Source of the DNA: Bacillota bacterium
Lineage (GTDB): Bacteria; Bacillota; Limnochordia; Darwinibacteriales; Darwinibacteriaceae
Assembly: GCA_012838305.1 (NCBI GenBank)
Contig: DUPN01000116.1
Coordinates: 1 to 44,901, forward strand
Length of the DNA: 44,901 nt
Direction of reading: 5' to 3'
The position numbers were made by a program, and so were the translations under genes. Below the pieces are notes generated by a model. That model did no database searches and was not told the origin of the DNA. It saw nothing but the letters and a program-made list of their open reading frames with translations. Below, piece by piece: positions 27,291 through 34,262 of this stretch; positions within the stretch are counted from its first letter, which is position 1; every line of letters begins with the position of its first letter.

Positions 27291-28082
27291 ATGGATGGTA
27301 TTGTGGAGAAGATTCGAAGTCTGAATATGGTTTTCGGGAAATCCGCGACCACTGTCATACCCTTAGACGCCCTTTGCCAAAAACTATGCAAGATTCTGGG
27401 CTGCAATATTTATCTTTTTGACAACGCAGGGCATATTTTCGCTTGCGCCGTGGCGCCTGCGTTTCTATGTCCGTACATTGAGTGTTCTTTATTGGAGAAA
27501 GAGCTCCCCGGGTATTACATGGAGCGTTTTAACAGCCAGGACCAAAGCATTGTCGGTCTGTATGAGGAAAATCCAAAGTGTACGTATGGTGATGTGGGAC
27601 GCTGCACCTTTCAGAACAGGTATTACTCTATTTATCCGATTTTCTCCATGTTCAAGAAGACCGCCGGCATCTTATTCATTCGCTACGAAGATCAGTTCTC
27701 CGAGGCTGATAAGGTGCTCTGTGAATATACTTGCGCCATCGTGAGCATTGAAATGCTCAGACAGGAACAGGAAAGGGCCGCAGCCCTCTCTTCACAGGCT
27801 GCCAAGGCCAAAGTGACGGTAGAATCACTGAGCTTTAGTGAGAAAAAGGCTTCTCGCGCCATTATGCGAGAAATTGACTGGAAGTGCGGGGAGGTCTTTC
27901 TAAACGCCATTGCTTCACAGACGTATACTGCTCCTTCCACCGTCTCCGGCGCCCTCAAGAAACTGGAGTTGGCCACACTGATCCATACCAGATCCAGGGG
28001 AGTGAAGGGGATGTATGTGGAGGTCCGAAATCCCAATTTGCGCACGGAACTGGACAAATTCGAGCGCAATCTACATCCTTGA
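27291..28082 (+). CDS. codY: CodY-family transcriptional regulator, cysteine-rich
   Basis: A 263-residue protein, close to the usual CodY length (about 259). The second of two adjacent ATGs fits the GGGAGG spacing better. The N-terminal GAF-type effector domain shows CodY-like blocks (C-N-I-Y-L-F-D-N-A-G at about 38; Y-E-D-Q-F-S-E-A-D-K-V-L-C-E-Y at about 131). The C-terminus has V-E-S-L-S-F-S-E followed by a winged helix ending S-R-G-V-K-G-M-Y-V-E-V, which matches the CodY DNA-binding domain. CodY normally represses peptide transport and amino-acid genes when branched-chain amino acids and GTP are high. Oddities: eleven cysteines including C60-x4-C65 and C97-x7-C105, absence of the G-G-G-E-R-L-G stretch of Bacillus CodY, and a recognition helix with A-P-S where Bacillus has T-R-S. 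It is the last gene of the peptide operon. Confidence 0.82.
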   Translation: MDGIVEKIRSLNMVFGKSATTVIPLDALCQKLCKILGCNIYLFDNAGHIFACAVAPAFLCPYIECSLLEKELPGYYMERFNSQDQSIVGLYEENPKCTYGDVGRCTFQNRYYSIYPIFSMFKKTAGILFIRYEDQFSEADKVLCEYTCAIVSIEMLRQEQERAAALSSQAAKAKVTVESLSFSEKKASRAIMREIDWKCGEVFLNAIASQTYTAPSTVSGALKKLELATLIHTRSRGVKGMYVEVRNPNLRTELDKFERNLHP

Positions 28083-28100
28083 CCGGAAGACAGCGTCGAT

Positions 28101-28128
28101 CCACTCTGGCCGAATTCGGCCAGAGTGG
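28101..28128. terminator. 28-bp perfect palindrome between convergent genes (likely terminator)
   Basis: Two 14-base arms that are exact reverse complements, centred on GAATTC at about 28112-28117. It lies 18 bases past the codY stop and is followed on the + strand by only three T, so termination strength is uncertain. It is about 94 bases beyond the stop of the convergent GDPD gene and could serve both directions. The rest of 28083-28221 holds nothing I recognise. Confidence 0.55.
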
Positions 28129-28221
28129 TTTGATCCGCCCCGCATATCCATGCATCGGCTGCAGAGTTGGCCATTGCAGGTTGGTCCTGTGGGGGTGCCC
28201 TGGTTCAATCTGGCAGCAACG

Positions 28222-29043
28222 CTATAGTCGGATCTTCATTTCCCTCAACTTCTCTTCCAATTGATCGGGATAATCTGCAGTCGCCCCATCAATTCCCATC
28301 CTCAGCAAATCCTCGATTTCCTTATCATTCAGCCTCTTTAGTCCCCAGACCCTGACGAGCAGATCGTGCTGGTGCAGCCGGTCGACCATTTCCGAGGTTG
28401 TCTCGTCGGCTGGTGGGCACACAATGTCAACTTGGCGATCGAGGCAGTCTTGGAGCAAATCGTCTACGGAATTGTACACCCTTGTTTTTCCGCTGTCCCG
28501 CAGGACGTACTGTTCCTCTGCTTTAGGATCGAACAAGACCAGGGCAGAAAGGGAGATTTCCGGATCCAGTTTGCGGACTTGTTCGAGCACTTCCCAGTTG
28601 AAGGAGGAAATGCTGACCGCTTCCTTCATACCCGCTGCATCTACTATGGTGAGGACTTTTTCAATGATTTCGGGAAAGTTGATCCCGTCTTTGATTTCAA
28701 TGACTAGTCTTGCATGGTGTTTCTCCATCAACACCAGCAGCTCTTCCAGTGTGGGGATTTGCTCGCCAGCCCACTCTTCTGCGAACCACGAACCTGCATC
28801 AAGTTCTTTGATTTCGGTCAAGGTGAAACTGGATACTTCGCCTGTGGCATTCGTCGTCCGATCAACCAGACGGTCATGGATCACCACCACTTGCTGATCA
28901 GCGGTCAGTCTGACATCGCATTCGATCCAGTTAAAACCTTTTTCTAGAGCCTTGCGAAAGGCGAGCATGGTGTTCTCTGGATAATGCCCCGAAGCACCCC
29001 GATGGGCGATGTTCATGAAAGATTTCGTCGTCGATTCGTTCAT
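28222..29043 (-). CDS. Glycerophosphodiester phosphodiesterase (GDPD, UgpQ-like)
   Basis: Cytoplasmic enzyme expected to split glycerophosphodiesters into glycerol-3-phosphate and an alcohol. It has 273 residues from the ATG at 29043, which has AAGGAG about 11 bases upstream; a GTG at 29055 sits on top of that site. The catalytic set is complete: H14-R15 (A-H-R-G), E23-N24 (P-E-N-T), E41-x-D43 (I-E-C-D-V), H56-D57 (V-I-H-D) and the E-x-K motif (V-I-E-I-K-D-G). There is no signal peptide. It lies 66 bases downstream of the GntR-TAXI gene on the same strand, so the two are probably co-transcribed and the regulator may respond to a related compound. Confidence 0.92.
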   Translation of the reverse strand: MNESTTKSFMNIAHRGASGHYPENTMLAFRKALEKGFNWIECDVRLTADQQVVVIHDRLVDRTTNATGEVSSFTLTEIKELDAGSWFAEEWAGEQIPTLEELLVLMEKHHARLVIEIKDGINFPEIIEKVLTIVDAAGMKEAVSISSFNWEVLEQVRKLDPEISLSALVLFDPKAEEQYVLRDSGKTRVYNSVDDLLQDCLDRQVDIVCPPADETTSEMVDRLHQHDLLVRVWGLKRLNDKEIEDLLRMGIDGATADYPDQLEEKLREMKIRL

Positions 29044-29109
29044 CTCAATGGCCACTCCTTTGTGTCTCTCTGTCCTGGGGACAACATGTTCGCGGTAGAA
29101 AAGCGTCTG

Positions 29110-30657
29110 TTAGAGAACACCGATCTCGCGGAAATATTGTTTAGCTCCAGGATGAATCGGTATGCTGGTTTCGACATTGCTGTGCAGTTTAGCGAATTCT
29201 CTCCCCTGATACACAAGGGAGGCTCGCAGTTGAATATTGTCTAAAACAACGGAAGTGATGGCGTAAGCGTCCTGGTTGGGCAGGTCCTTGTGACAAATCA
29301 GTACTGTAGGGATGCCCAGGGTGTGGATTTCTTTTGTTTGGCCTGGGTAGGTATTCGCCTCAATGCTATCCATAAACCAATAGTGGTGCCGATCGGTCAA
29401 CTTCTTTAACTTATCCTCAGCGATGGGTAGCAGGCGCAAAGGCCGTTGGCATCCCAATTCCACCAGGGCTTGACTGGGTCCGATAGATAGGAAGAAAACG
29501 GCGTCTACATGGCCGTTGTGGAGCATCTCCACTGCTGTAGAGAAGGGGTAGATCATCGGTTTGTAGTCCACTTCGGGCTCTAAGTTGTAACTCCTCAAGA
29601 CCCGTTTGGCCACTCTACTGCTGGCACCACCCTGCGCGCCGATGGCGATCGTCTTCCCGCGCAAATCGTACAAGTCGTGAATGTTGGATGACTCTAGAGT
29701 CGAAATCTGAAGCTCCAGACTGGGCAAATAACAGAGTGCTCGAATATCCGGACTGGGAACCCCAAAATCGCCTTTGCCATGGAAAGCGTTAATCGCCACA
29801 TCGATCTGGGATATGGAAACGACGAGTCTTCGTTCCTGGGTTAAGCGGACATTATCGATTCCGCCGCCCGTAGCCTTGACGACAGGCTGGATACGGGTAA
29901 AGCGAGATATGAGACCGGATAGTTCCTGACCCAATGTGTAGAAGGAGCCGCCCACAGAACCTGTCCCTAAACCGTCATAGTAGATGACGAGATCCTGATC
30001 GGGGGGTGTTTGCCTGTGCGTATGGAAGTTCTCTTGCACCAAAGCGCTCGCCTTGACACCATCCTGCTCCTGAATAGCCCAGATGATTTGCTCATAGACC
30101 AGTATATCCGGCTTTTCGTTGATCCCTGTGGAGTGTACCGCTTCCAGTAGCTCTCGCAAGAACAGCATGAGATGGGCCAGCAACTCGTTCCGCGCAGTGA
30201 GCGCGACTCGTTCGTAGAAGTCCCGCTCTAGGGACGCAAACTCTGCTCGATCATCTCTCCGTAGGGACGCTCTCAACTTCTCCATCGAATCCTTCAAGGC
30301 AGAGATGTCCACTGGGGTCGCCCTCTCGGCAGCCAGCGACGCAGCCTGCATTGTTAGTCCTCTCAGCACTTCCAGTATGTTTTGGGCATTGACCGCCTCG
30401 TTGAGATGCCACAAGGTGGAGCCCACGATCTCCTTAACCTCCGGCTTGCCGACAAATGTCCCCCTGCCATGCTGCACATCAACCACACCGACACTTGCCA
30501 GTCCCATCAGCGCTTCCCTGACCGTTCCCTTGGAGGCGCCCAATTCCGCCGCTAAGTCTTCAATGGAGGGCAGCATCATCCCAGACGTCATCTTGTCGTC
30601 GCGGATTTTATATTTGATTTTGTCAGCTACGTCACGAGAACTGCTTCTGGTTGCCAT
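29110..30657 (-). CDS. GntR/FCD transcription regulator fused to a TAXI-type TRAP solute-binding domain
   Basis: A single 515-residue frame joins two families. Residues 1-75 form a GntR winged helix (L-P-S-I-E-D-L-A-A-E-L-G, then S-K-G-T-V-R-E-A-L and G-R-G-T-F-V). Residues about 85-215 form an FCD-like all-helical domain. Residues about 222-515 are a complete TAXI-family solute receptor: G-T-G-S-V-G-G-S-F-Y-T-L-G, T-G-G-G-I-D-N-V-R-L, L-R-G-K-T-I-A-I-G-A-Q-G-G, T-Y-P-G-Q and I-P-I-H-P-G-A. Normal TAXI proteins are secreted receptors of TRAP transporters. This one has no signal peptide and sits behind a DNA-binding domain, so it should be an intracellular ligand sensor. The FCD metal histidines appear lost (F-Y for F-H; Q for the middle H), which fits transfer of sensing to the TAXI part. 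Start: ATG 30657 with GAGG upstream; an in-frame GTG at 30672 is possible. Confidence 0.9.
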   Translation of the reverse strand: MATRSSSRDVADKIKYKIRDDKMTSGMMLPSIEDLAAELGASKGTVREALMGLASVGVVDVQHGRGTFVGKPEVKEIVGSTLWHLNEAVNAQNILEVLRGLTMQAASLAAERATPVDISALKDSMEKLRASLRRDDRAEFASLERDFYERVALTARNELLAHLMLFLRELLEAVHSTGINEKPDILVYEQIIWAIQEQDGVKASALVQENFHTHRQTPPDQDLVIYYDGLGTGSVGGSFYTLGQELSGLISRFTRIQPVVKATGGGIDNVRLTQERRLVVSISQIDVAINAFHGKGDFGVPSPDIRALCYLPSLELQISTLESSNIHDLYDLRGKTIAIGAQGGASSRVAKRVLRSYNLEPEVDYKPMIYPFSTAVEMLHNGHVDAVFFLSIGPSQALVELGCQRPLRLLPIAEDKLKKLTDRHHYWFMDSIEANTYPGQTKEIHTLGIPTVLICHKDLPNQDAYAITSVVLDNIQLRASLVYQGREFAKLHSNVETSIPIHPGAKQYFREIGVL

Positions 30658-30675
30658 AAATCTCACCCTCACGAT

Positions 30676-30689
30676 TTGTCCTAAGACAT
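30676..30689. promoter_or_regulatory. Dyad just upstream of the GntR-TAXI start (possible operator)
   Basis: TTGTC-CTAA-GACA-T, a near-palindrome (TGTC/GACA arms, 4-base centre). It lies 19 bases upstream of the regulator's ATG, in the 5' leader, and resembles the size and spacing of FCD-type GntR operators. Autoregulation is inferred. Confidence 0.35.
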
Positions 30690-30703
30690 CCTATAAGTTA
30701 AGG

Positions 30704-30730
30704 AGACACCCGATATGCTCAATTTAACAT
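30704..30730 (-). promoter_or_regulatory. Shared 27-bp promoter block, copy B, with tandem 12-mers
   Basis: Read on the minus strand: ATGTTAAATT, three variable bases, CATATCGGGTGTCT. It matches copy A (34236-34262) at 24 of 27 positions and overlaps the -10 and start region. The 12-mer GCATATCGGGTG (30718 to 30707) is followed exactly 20 bp on by ACTTATAGGATG (30698 to 30687). Confidence 0.6.
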
Positions 30731-30749
30731 AGTCTCCCTGATTTATCAA
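30721..30749 (-). promoter_or_regulatory. Promoter of the GntR-TAXI / GDPD transcript
   Basis: Minus strand TTGATA, 17 bases, TAAATT, about 64 bases upstream of the regulator's ATG. The geometry and -10 match the promoter at 34217. The -35 nearly coincides with the -35 of the divergent + strand promoter. Confidence 0.6.
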
Positions 30750-30771
30750 GATTTTATTATGACGATACTAT
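30743..30771 (+). promoter_or_regulatory. Weak divergent promoter toward the permuted iPGM
   Basis: TTATCA, 17 bases, TACTAT (4/6 at each hexamer). It is back-to-back with the minus-strand promoter, about 100 bases before the leader ORF. Low confidence; no better promoter is visible in 30750-30860. Confidence 0.3.
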
Positions 30772-30871
30772 TTTATGGAGTGGATGGGAGCACCAAGTGA
30801 ATTTTCTGTTATGGCCAGAGGCGGGGAGACCAAGAGCTTGGCAGGATTTTTTTCGCAGGAGGAGAATTCAC

Positions 30872-30961
30872 ATGCGACTCGAAAGGAAGTTTATTGACTT
30901 ATCATTGGGATATGCTGGGAAATTATCGGAACAAGGTACAAATTACACGAAGCAGGAGTGA
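30872..30961 (+). CDS. 29-codon leader ORF in frame with the permuted iPGM
   Basis: ATG at 30872 with a strong AGGAGG eight bases upstream, 29 codons, then TGA. The stop is six bases before the next gene's ATG and in the same reading frame; the next gene's AGGAG overlaps the last codons of this one. The peptide starts M-R-L-E-R-K-F-I-D-L-S and matches nothing I know, and it does not look like iPGM sequence. It could be a coupling leader peptide, or an N-terminal extension cut off by a TGA. Confidence 0.5.
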   Translation: MRLERKFIDLSLGYAGKLSEQGTNYTKQE

Positions 30962-30967
30962 TCTGGT

Positions 30968-32545
30968 ATGCCGACAATAACCTCGTTGCAGCAACGCTTG
31001 GAAGAATGTTATCGACATGAAGAAGTGGATTACTATATGGAGCCCCTTGTTCGTATTTCAGATGGAATACCGGTAGGGCGGATCAAGGATGGGGATACTC
31101 TGTTTTTCTGCTGTCGACGGGGAGACCGCCAAATACAGTTAACGGAAGCCCTTGTTGATCCTGACTTCGGTCACTTTGTGGTTCAGCCCCTACCAGACTT
31201 GAGTGTCGTTACCTTAGTTCAATTTCATGATAGGTTTGCCCATCTGCCCACCATTTTCCCCATTTTGAAACCCAGTGAGACGTTAGGTGAGGTGTTGAGC
31301 AAGGCTGGGGTTGTCCAGACCAGGATAGCCGAAACAGAAAAGTCCGCCCATGTGACCTACTTTTTTAACGGTCGGCGTGTAGAAGCCTACGGGGGCGAGC
31401 AGTGGGTTATAGTGCCTAGTCCCCATTCCTCGGAATTCCTGCAAAAGCCGGCAACCAGCACAGCAGAGGTTGCCGCGGCTGTGGAGGGGGCCATGGATCA
31501 GCAGCAAGGCCAGGGTCGACACTTTATTCTAGCGAACCTTGCGGCAGGCGACATTATCGGCCATTTGGATGATTGGCAGGCTAATATTGACTGTGCCGAG
31601 GCAGTTGATCAGTCTTTGAGCAGGATCTGCTCTGCCGCGGCCAAGTATGGCTATGTGGTAGCAGTGACGGCCGATCACGGCTTGCTTGAGAAGTTCCGGA
31701 AGGATGACGGGAGCGTTAACCTCAGTCACACTACCAGTCGGGTTCCCTTTGGTTTGGTTGTGCCCGAAGGAGGTCCCCCTGTAGGGCTGGAGGAAGCCGA
31801 TGATGCGAGCCTGGCGGATGTAGCACCTACGCTCCTGACCATGATGGGGATTCCGGTACCCGGCAGCATGGATGGAGTGAATAGAGCAAGCTTACAGGGA
31901 ACTTACGATCGCATTGTCTTAGTGGTTGCTGACGGCTGGGGAATCGGCGTCTCCGATCCGGACAGCAATCCCATCCTCGCAGCCCGCACCCCTTGTATGG
32001 ATCAGATTGCCGGGGAATGCCCCTATATCACCCTAGCCGCCTCAGGCGAAGCCGTTGGTGCGCACCCGGGACGTTCGGGTAATTCCGAAACGGGCCATCT
32101 TACACTAGGAGCCGGTCGAGTTGTTCTCCAAGATGAACTCCGCATTGCCCGAGCTCTCGAGACGGGAGAACTCCATCATAGCCAAGCTGTCCAGCAAAGT
32201 TTAGAGGCGGCCGTCCGGCGCGGCAGCGACATCCACGTCTTGACTATGCTCACCAAGGCCAGTTCCCATGGAAACATGGACGAAGGGCTGGCGGTGGTCC
32301 AGGCTGCAGCAGCCAAGGGCGTCAAAAAAGTGTGGTTACATCTCATCCTGGATGGTAGAAGCAGCCCGCCTCAGGGGGCTCGAGATTTGCTGAACACGCT
32401 GCGTGAAAGGCTCCCTGCGGGAATTGACGCAGAAGTCGCAACTGTGGTTGGTCGTGGTTTTGCCCTGGACCGCAGCGGCGACTATCAAGGAAAAACCAAA
32501 AGAACCTATCAGGCTTTAGTCGAGGGAAAGGGCAGAGGGTTTTGA
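30968..32545 (+). CDS. Circularly permuted 2,3-BPG-independent phosphoglycerate mutase-like protein
   Basis: A 525-residue protein with GpmI blocks in swapped order. Residues 1-310 correspond to the second part of GpmI: end of the transferase domain (R50...R54; E-T-E-K125-S-A-H-V-T) and C-terminal phosphatase half (D195, H199; T-A-D236-H237-G; H254 in S-H-T-T). Residues 315-525 correspond to the GpmI N-terminus: D322 in A-D-G-W-G, nucleophile S373 in G-N-S-E-T-G-H, H434, D-G-R464, G-R496, D-R502, ending A-L-V-E-G-K-G just where residue 1 would continue in GpmI. The metal and nucleophile residues are all present. The usual Asp after D-G-R is Ser465, and the W-D-R motif after M-D-R-D is changed. 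It may therefore be a mutase, or a phosphotransferase/phosphatase with a new substrate. AGGAG lies 9 bases before the ATG. Confidence 0.85.
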   Translation: MPTITSLQQRLEECYRHEEVDYYMEPLVRISDGIPVGRIKDGDTLFFCCRRGDRQIQLTEALVDPDFGHFVVQPLPDLSVVTLVQFHDRFAHLPTIFPILKPSETLGEVLSKAGVVQTRIAETEKSAHVTYFFNGRRVEAYGGEQWVIVPSPHSSEFLQKPATSTAEVAAAVEGAMDQQQGQGRHFILANLAAGDIIGHLDDWQANIDCAEAVDQSLSRICSAAAKYGYVVAVTADHGLLEKFRKDDGSVNLSHTTSRVPFGLVVPEGGPPVGLEEADDASLADVAPTLLTMMGIPVPGSMDGVNRASLQGTYDRIVLVVADGWGIGVSDPDSNPILAARTPCMDQIAGECPYITLAASGEAVGAHPGRSGNSETGHLTLGAGRVVLQDELRIARALETGELHHSQAVQQSLEAAVRRGSDIHVLTMLTKASSHGNMDEGLAVVQAAAAKGVKKVWLHLILDGRSSPPQGARDLLNTLRERLPAGIDAEVATVVGRGFALDRSGDYQGKTKRTYQALVEGKGRGF

Positions 32546-32634
32546 GCAGACGCCAATCTTAAGAGCTGTTTGACTGCGATAGGTAACGAGACACACAGAA
32601 TCGATTGCTGCTTGACTTTGGGGGACCTGGTGCG

Positions 32635-33723
32635 ATGGAGTCATTCCTGTTTTTTCTGTTGACTATGGCTATCGCCGCCGTGGGCGGAGTGATTGGCTAT
32701 AAGCTGAAGCTGCCTGCTGGCGCAATGCTTGGCGCCATGGTGGCCACTGTAATCTTTAACCTGATCACACATCATGCTGTCTTCTACGCAGATTTACGTG
32801 TCGTGGTTCAGCTCCTGGCCGGAGCCATGATCGGCAGCAGAATGAACAGGGATGTTCTGCTTGGGATGAAACGACTGACCGTCCCGATCCTGATCCTTGT
32901 TGCCAGCATGTTTGTGCTAAACATGGTCTTCGGTTCAGCGCTGTATCTATTCAGTTCGTTGAGTGCTCCGACCGCCTTATTTGCAGCTGCTCCAGGCGGT
33001 GCTTCAGAAATGGCCATTGTCGCCGGGGAACTGGGAGCGAATGCAGCTCATGTAGCCATATTGCAGCTGGCCCGCTTGGTGATCATCTATACCTGTCTGC
33101 CCTTTATCATGACGAGACTGAGCGGCGGTATGAGGGCGTATCAAGACAAGCACAGCCCTGAGAGCTGCGTCGCTCTTGGAGCCGGAGAATCCGGGGCCGA
33201 AGGGGAGATGGTAGCGGCAGCTGCCCGAGGCGTCCATTTCCTACTGCTAGTCACTATTTCTGCCATAGGCGGCATTGCCTTTCGTTCTCTAGGAATAGCT
33301 GCTGGCGCCTTAATTGGCAGCATGCTGGCGGGCACCTTCTATTGTGTGGCCAGGGGCGAGGCAGCCTTTCCGAAACGACTGAGAGTGTGCATGCAGATTT
33401 CCTCAGGAGCGTATGTAGGATGTCGTCTGGAGCCGGAGACTCTTGCTTCCATGGGGGAACTGCTGATTCCGCTGGTGATCATGTTCATTGGTACCATCAC
33501 GTTTTCCTTTGGTATCGGGTTTCTAATTCATAAGCTGACCAAACTCGACCTTTTGACCAGTGTACTTGCCTCTTGTCCCGGGGGGCGGCAGGAAATGGCC
33601 TATCTGTCTGAGGATATCGGTGCTGACACACCCAGCATCGCTATTATGCAGACAGCTCGCATGGTTTGCGTCATTGCTTTTTTCCCAACTTTGCTCAAGC
33701 TGATTACCAACTGGTTGGGTTAG
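32635..33723 (+). CDS. AbrB-family (PF05145) integral membrane protein
   Basis: A 362-residue membrane protein made of two similar halves, each with a L-P-A-G-A-(M/L)-x-G-(A/S)-M motif and a following A-A-P-G-G-(A/x)-(S/Q)-E-M-A (second half C-P-G-G-R-Q-E-M-A) signature. These are diagnostic of the 'AbrB duplication' family, often called putative ammonia monooxygenase and unrelated to the AbrB DNA-binding protein. About ten membrane helices are predicted. I chose ATG 32635 (GGGGGA upstream) over an in-frame TTG at 32605. Function is not established; the family is often found near TRAP/TAXI or tripartite carboxylate transport genes, which fits the TAXI-domain regulator next door. It could be a small-molecule permease. 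Confidence 0.8.
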   Translation: MESFLFFLLTMAIAAVGGVIGYKLKLPAGAMLGAMVATVIFNLITHHAVFYADLRVVVQLLAGAMIGSRMNRDVLLGMKRLTVPILILVASMFVLNMVFGSALYLFSSLSAPTALFAAAPGGASEMAIVAGELGANAAHVAILQLARLVIIYTCLPFIMTRLSGGMRAYQDKHSPESCVALGAGESGAEGEMVAAAARGVHFLLLVTISAIGGIAFRSLGIAAGALIGSMLAGTFYCVARGEAAFPKRLRVCMQISSGAYVGCRLEPETLASMGELLIPLVIMFIGTITFSFGIGFLIHKLTKLDLLTSVLASCPGGRQEMAYLSEDIGADTPSIAIMQTARMVCVIAFFPTLLKLITNWLG

Positions 33724-33762
33724 GTGGTTTCTGGTCAGGTTTTAGAAAGGAGGGGACGAACA

Positions 33763-34077
33763 ATGCCTGTCTATGAATACTTCTGTCGTAACTGCAATAA
33801 GCCATTTGAAGCATACTACAAGCTATCACAAAGCGAGGGTCAAAAGAGCAGTCCATGCCCTGTCTGCCGTCAGGCAGCGGCTCGCGTCTTCACTCCTATC
33901 GCCATACCCAGAGTTGAAAGAACAGACAGTGATCTGATGGATGATCCACCGGAGTATCGAAAAATGCACTACTATGAAAAGAGGAGAGATTGGCGCAGGG
34001 CTGCTGATGCAGCGGAGGGAGTCAGCGAGTATGCCAAACAGAAGTTTCTTCAGAAGGCCCAGGAAGAGGGCGTTTGA
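33763..34077 (+). CDS. FmdB-family zinc-ribbon protein
   Basis: A 104-residue small protein starting at an ATG with a very strong AAAGGAGG nine bases upstream. It begins M-P-V-Y-E-Y-F-C-R-N-C and has a second C-P-V-C pair at about residue 36. This is the C-x2-C...C-x2-C zinc ribbon of the FmdB family (putative regulatory protein). The C-terminal half is charged and helical (R-K-M-H-Y-Y-E-K-R-R). Last gene before a terminator; role unknown, possibly a metal or protein-binding accessory factor for the operon. Confidence 0.85.
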   Translation: MPVYEYFCRNCNKPFEAYYKLSQSEGQKSSPCPVCRQAAARVFTPIAIPRVERTDSDLMDDPPEYRKMHYYEKRRDWRRAADAAEGVSEYAKQKFLQKAQEEGV

Positions 34078-34103
34078 TCTAGCCTGATACGAAAGCAGCG
34101 GAG

Positions 34104-34147
34104 AAAAACCTGTGAGACCGCGGTTCTGGGTCTTTACAGGTTTTTTT
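34104..34147 (+). terminator. Rho-independent terminator after the FmdB gene
   Basis: An AAAAACCTGTGAGACC arm pairs with GGTCTTTACAGGTTTTT (one G-U, small mismatch), running into a seven-T tract at 34141-34147. Confidence 0.85.
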
Positions 34148-34216
34148 GCACCTAGCAATGGTTTTTCCTGATTTTGTCTATCTGTGCAACAAGAAATTCT
34201 TATTTGCAATAGTGTC

Positions 34217-34245
34217 TTGACATATTATTCGAACCATGTTAAATT
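34217..34245 (+). promoter_or_regulatory. Strong promoter of the phosphodiesterase/ABC operon
   Basis: Consensus TTGACA, 17 bases, TAAATT, 154 bases upstream of the first start codon. Same -10 and spacing as the minus-strand promoter at 30721-30749. Confidence 0.75.
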
Positions 34246-34262
34246 ATACATATCGGGTGTCT
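34236..34262 (+). promoter_or_regulatory. Shared 27-bp promoter block, copy A, with tandem 12-mers
   Basis: ATGTTAAATT, three variable bases, CATATCGGGTGTCT, matching copy B (30704-30730, minus strand) at 24 of 27 positions. The 12-mer ACATATCGGGTG (34248-34259) recurs as ACACATCGGATG at 34268-34279, exactly 20 bp (two helical turns) downstream. Likely binding site of a shared regulator. Confidence 0.6.

Noticed and set aside
28130-28221. T-loop-like GGTTCAATC at about 28203-28211, suggesting a tRNA
   Set aside because: The flanking bases do not form a T-stem and I find no acceptor, D or anticodon arm at the right distances.
30800-30814. AATTTTCTG half of a CodY box upstream of the leader ORF
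   Set aside because: Only about 10 of 15 positions fit the canonical box, and the second half is absent.
30921-30932. AATTATCGGAAC as another copy of the shared 12-mer
   Set aside because: It lies inside the leader ORF, matches 8 of 12, and has no partner 20 bp away.
32635-33723. AbrB-family protein as a transition-state DNA-binding regulator
   Set aside because: It is a membrane protein with duplicated P-A-G-A / P-G-G-x-E-M-A motifs; only the family name is shared with the AbrB regulator.
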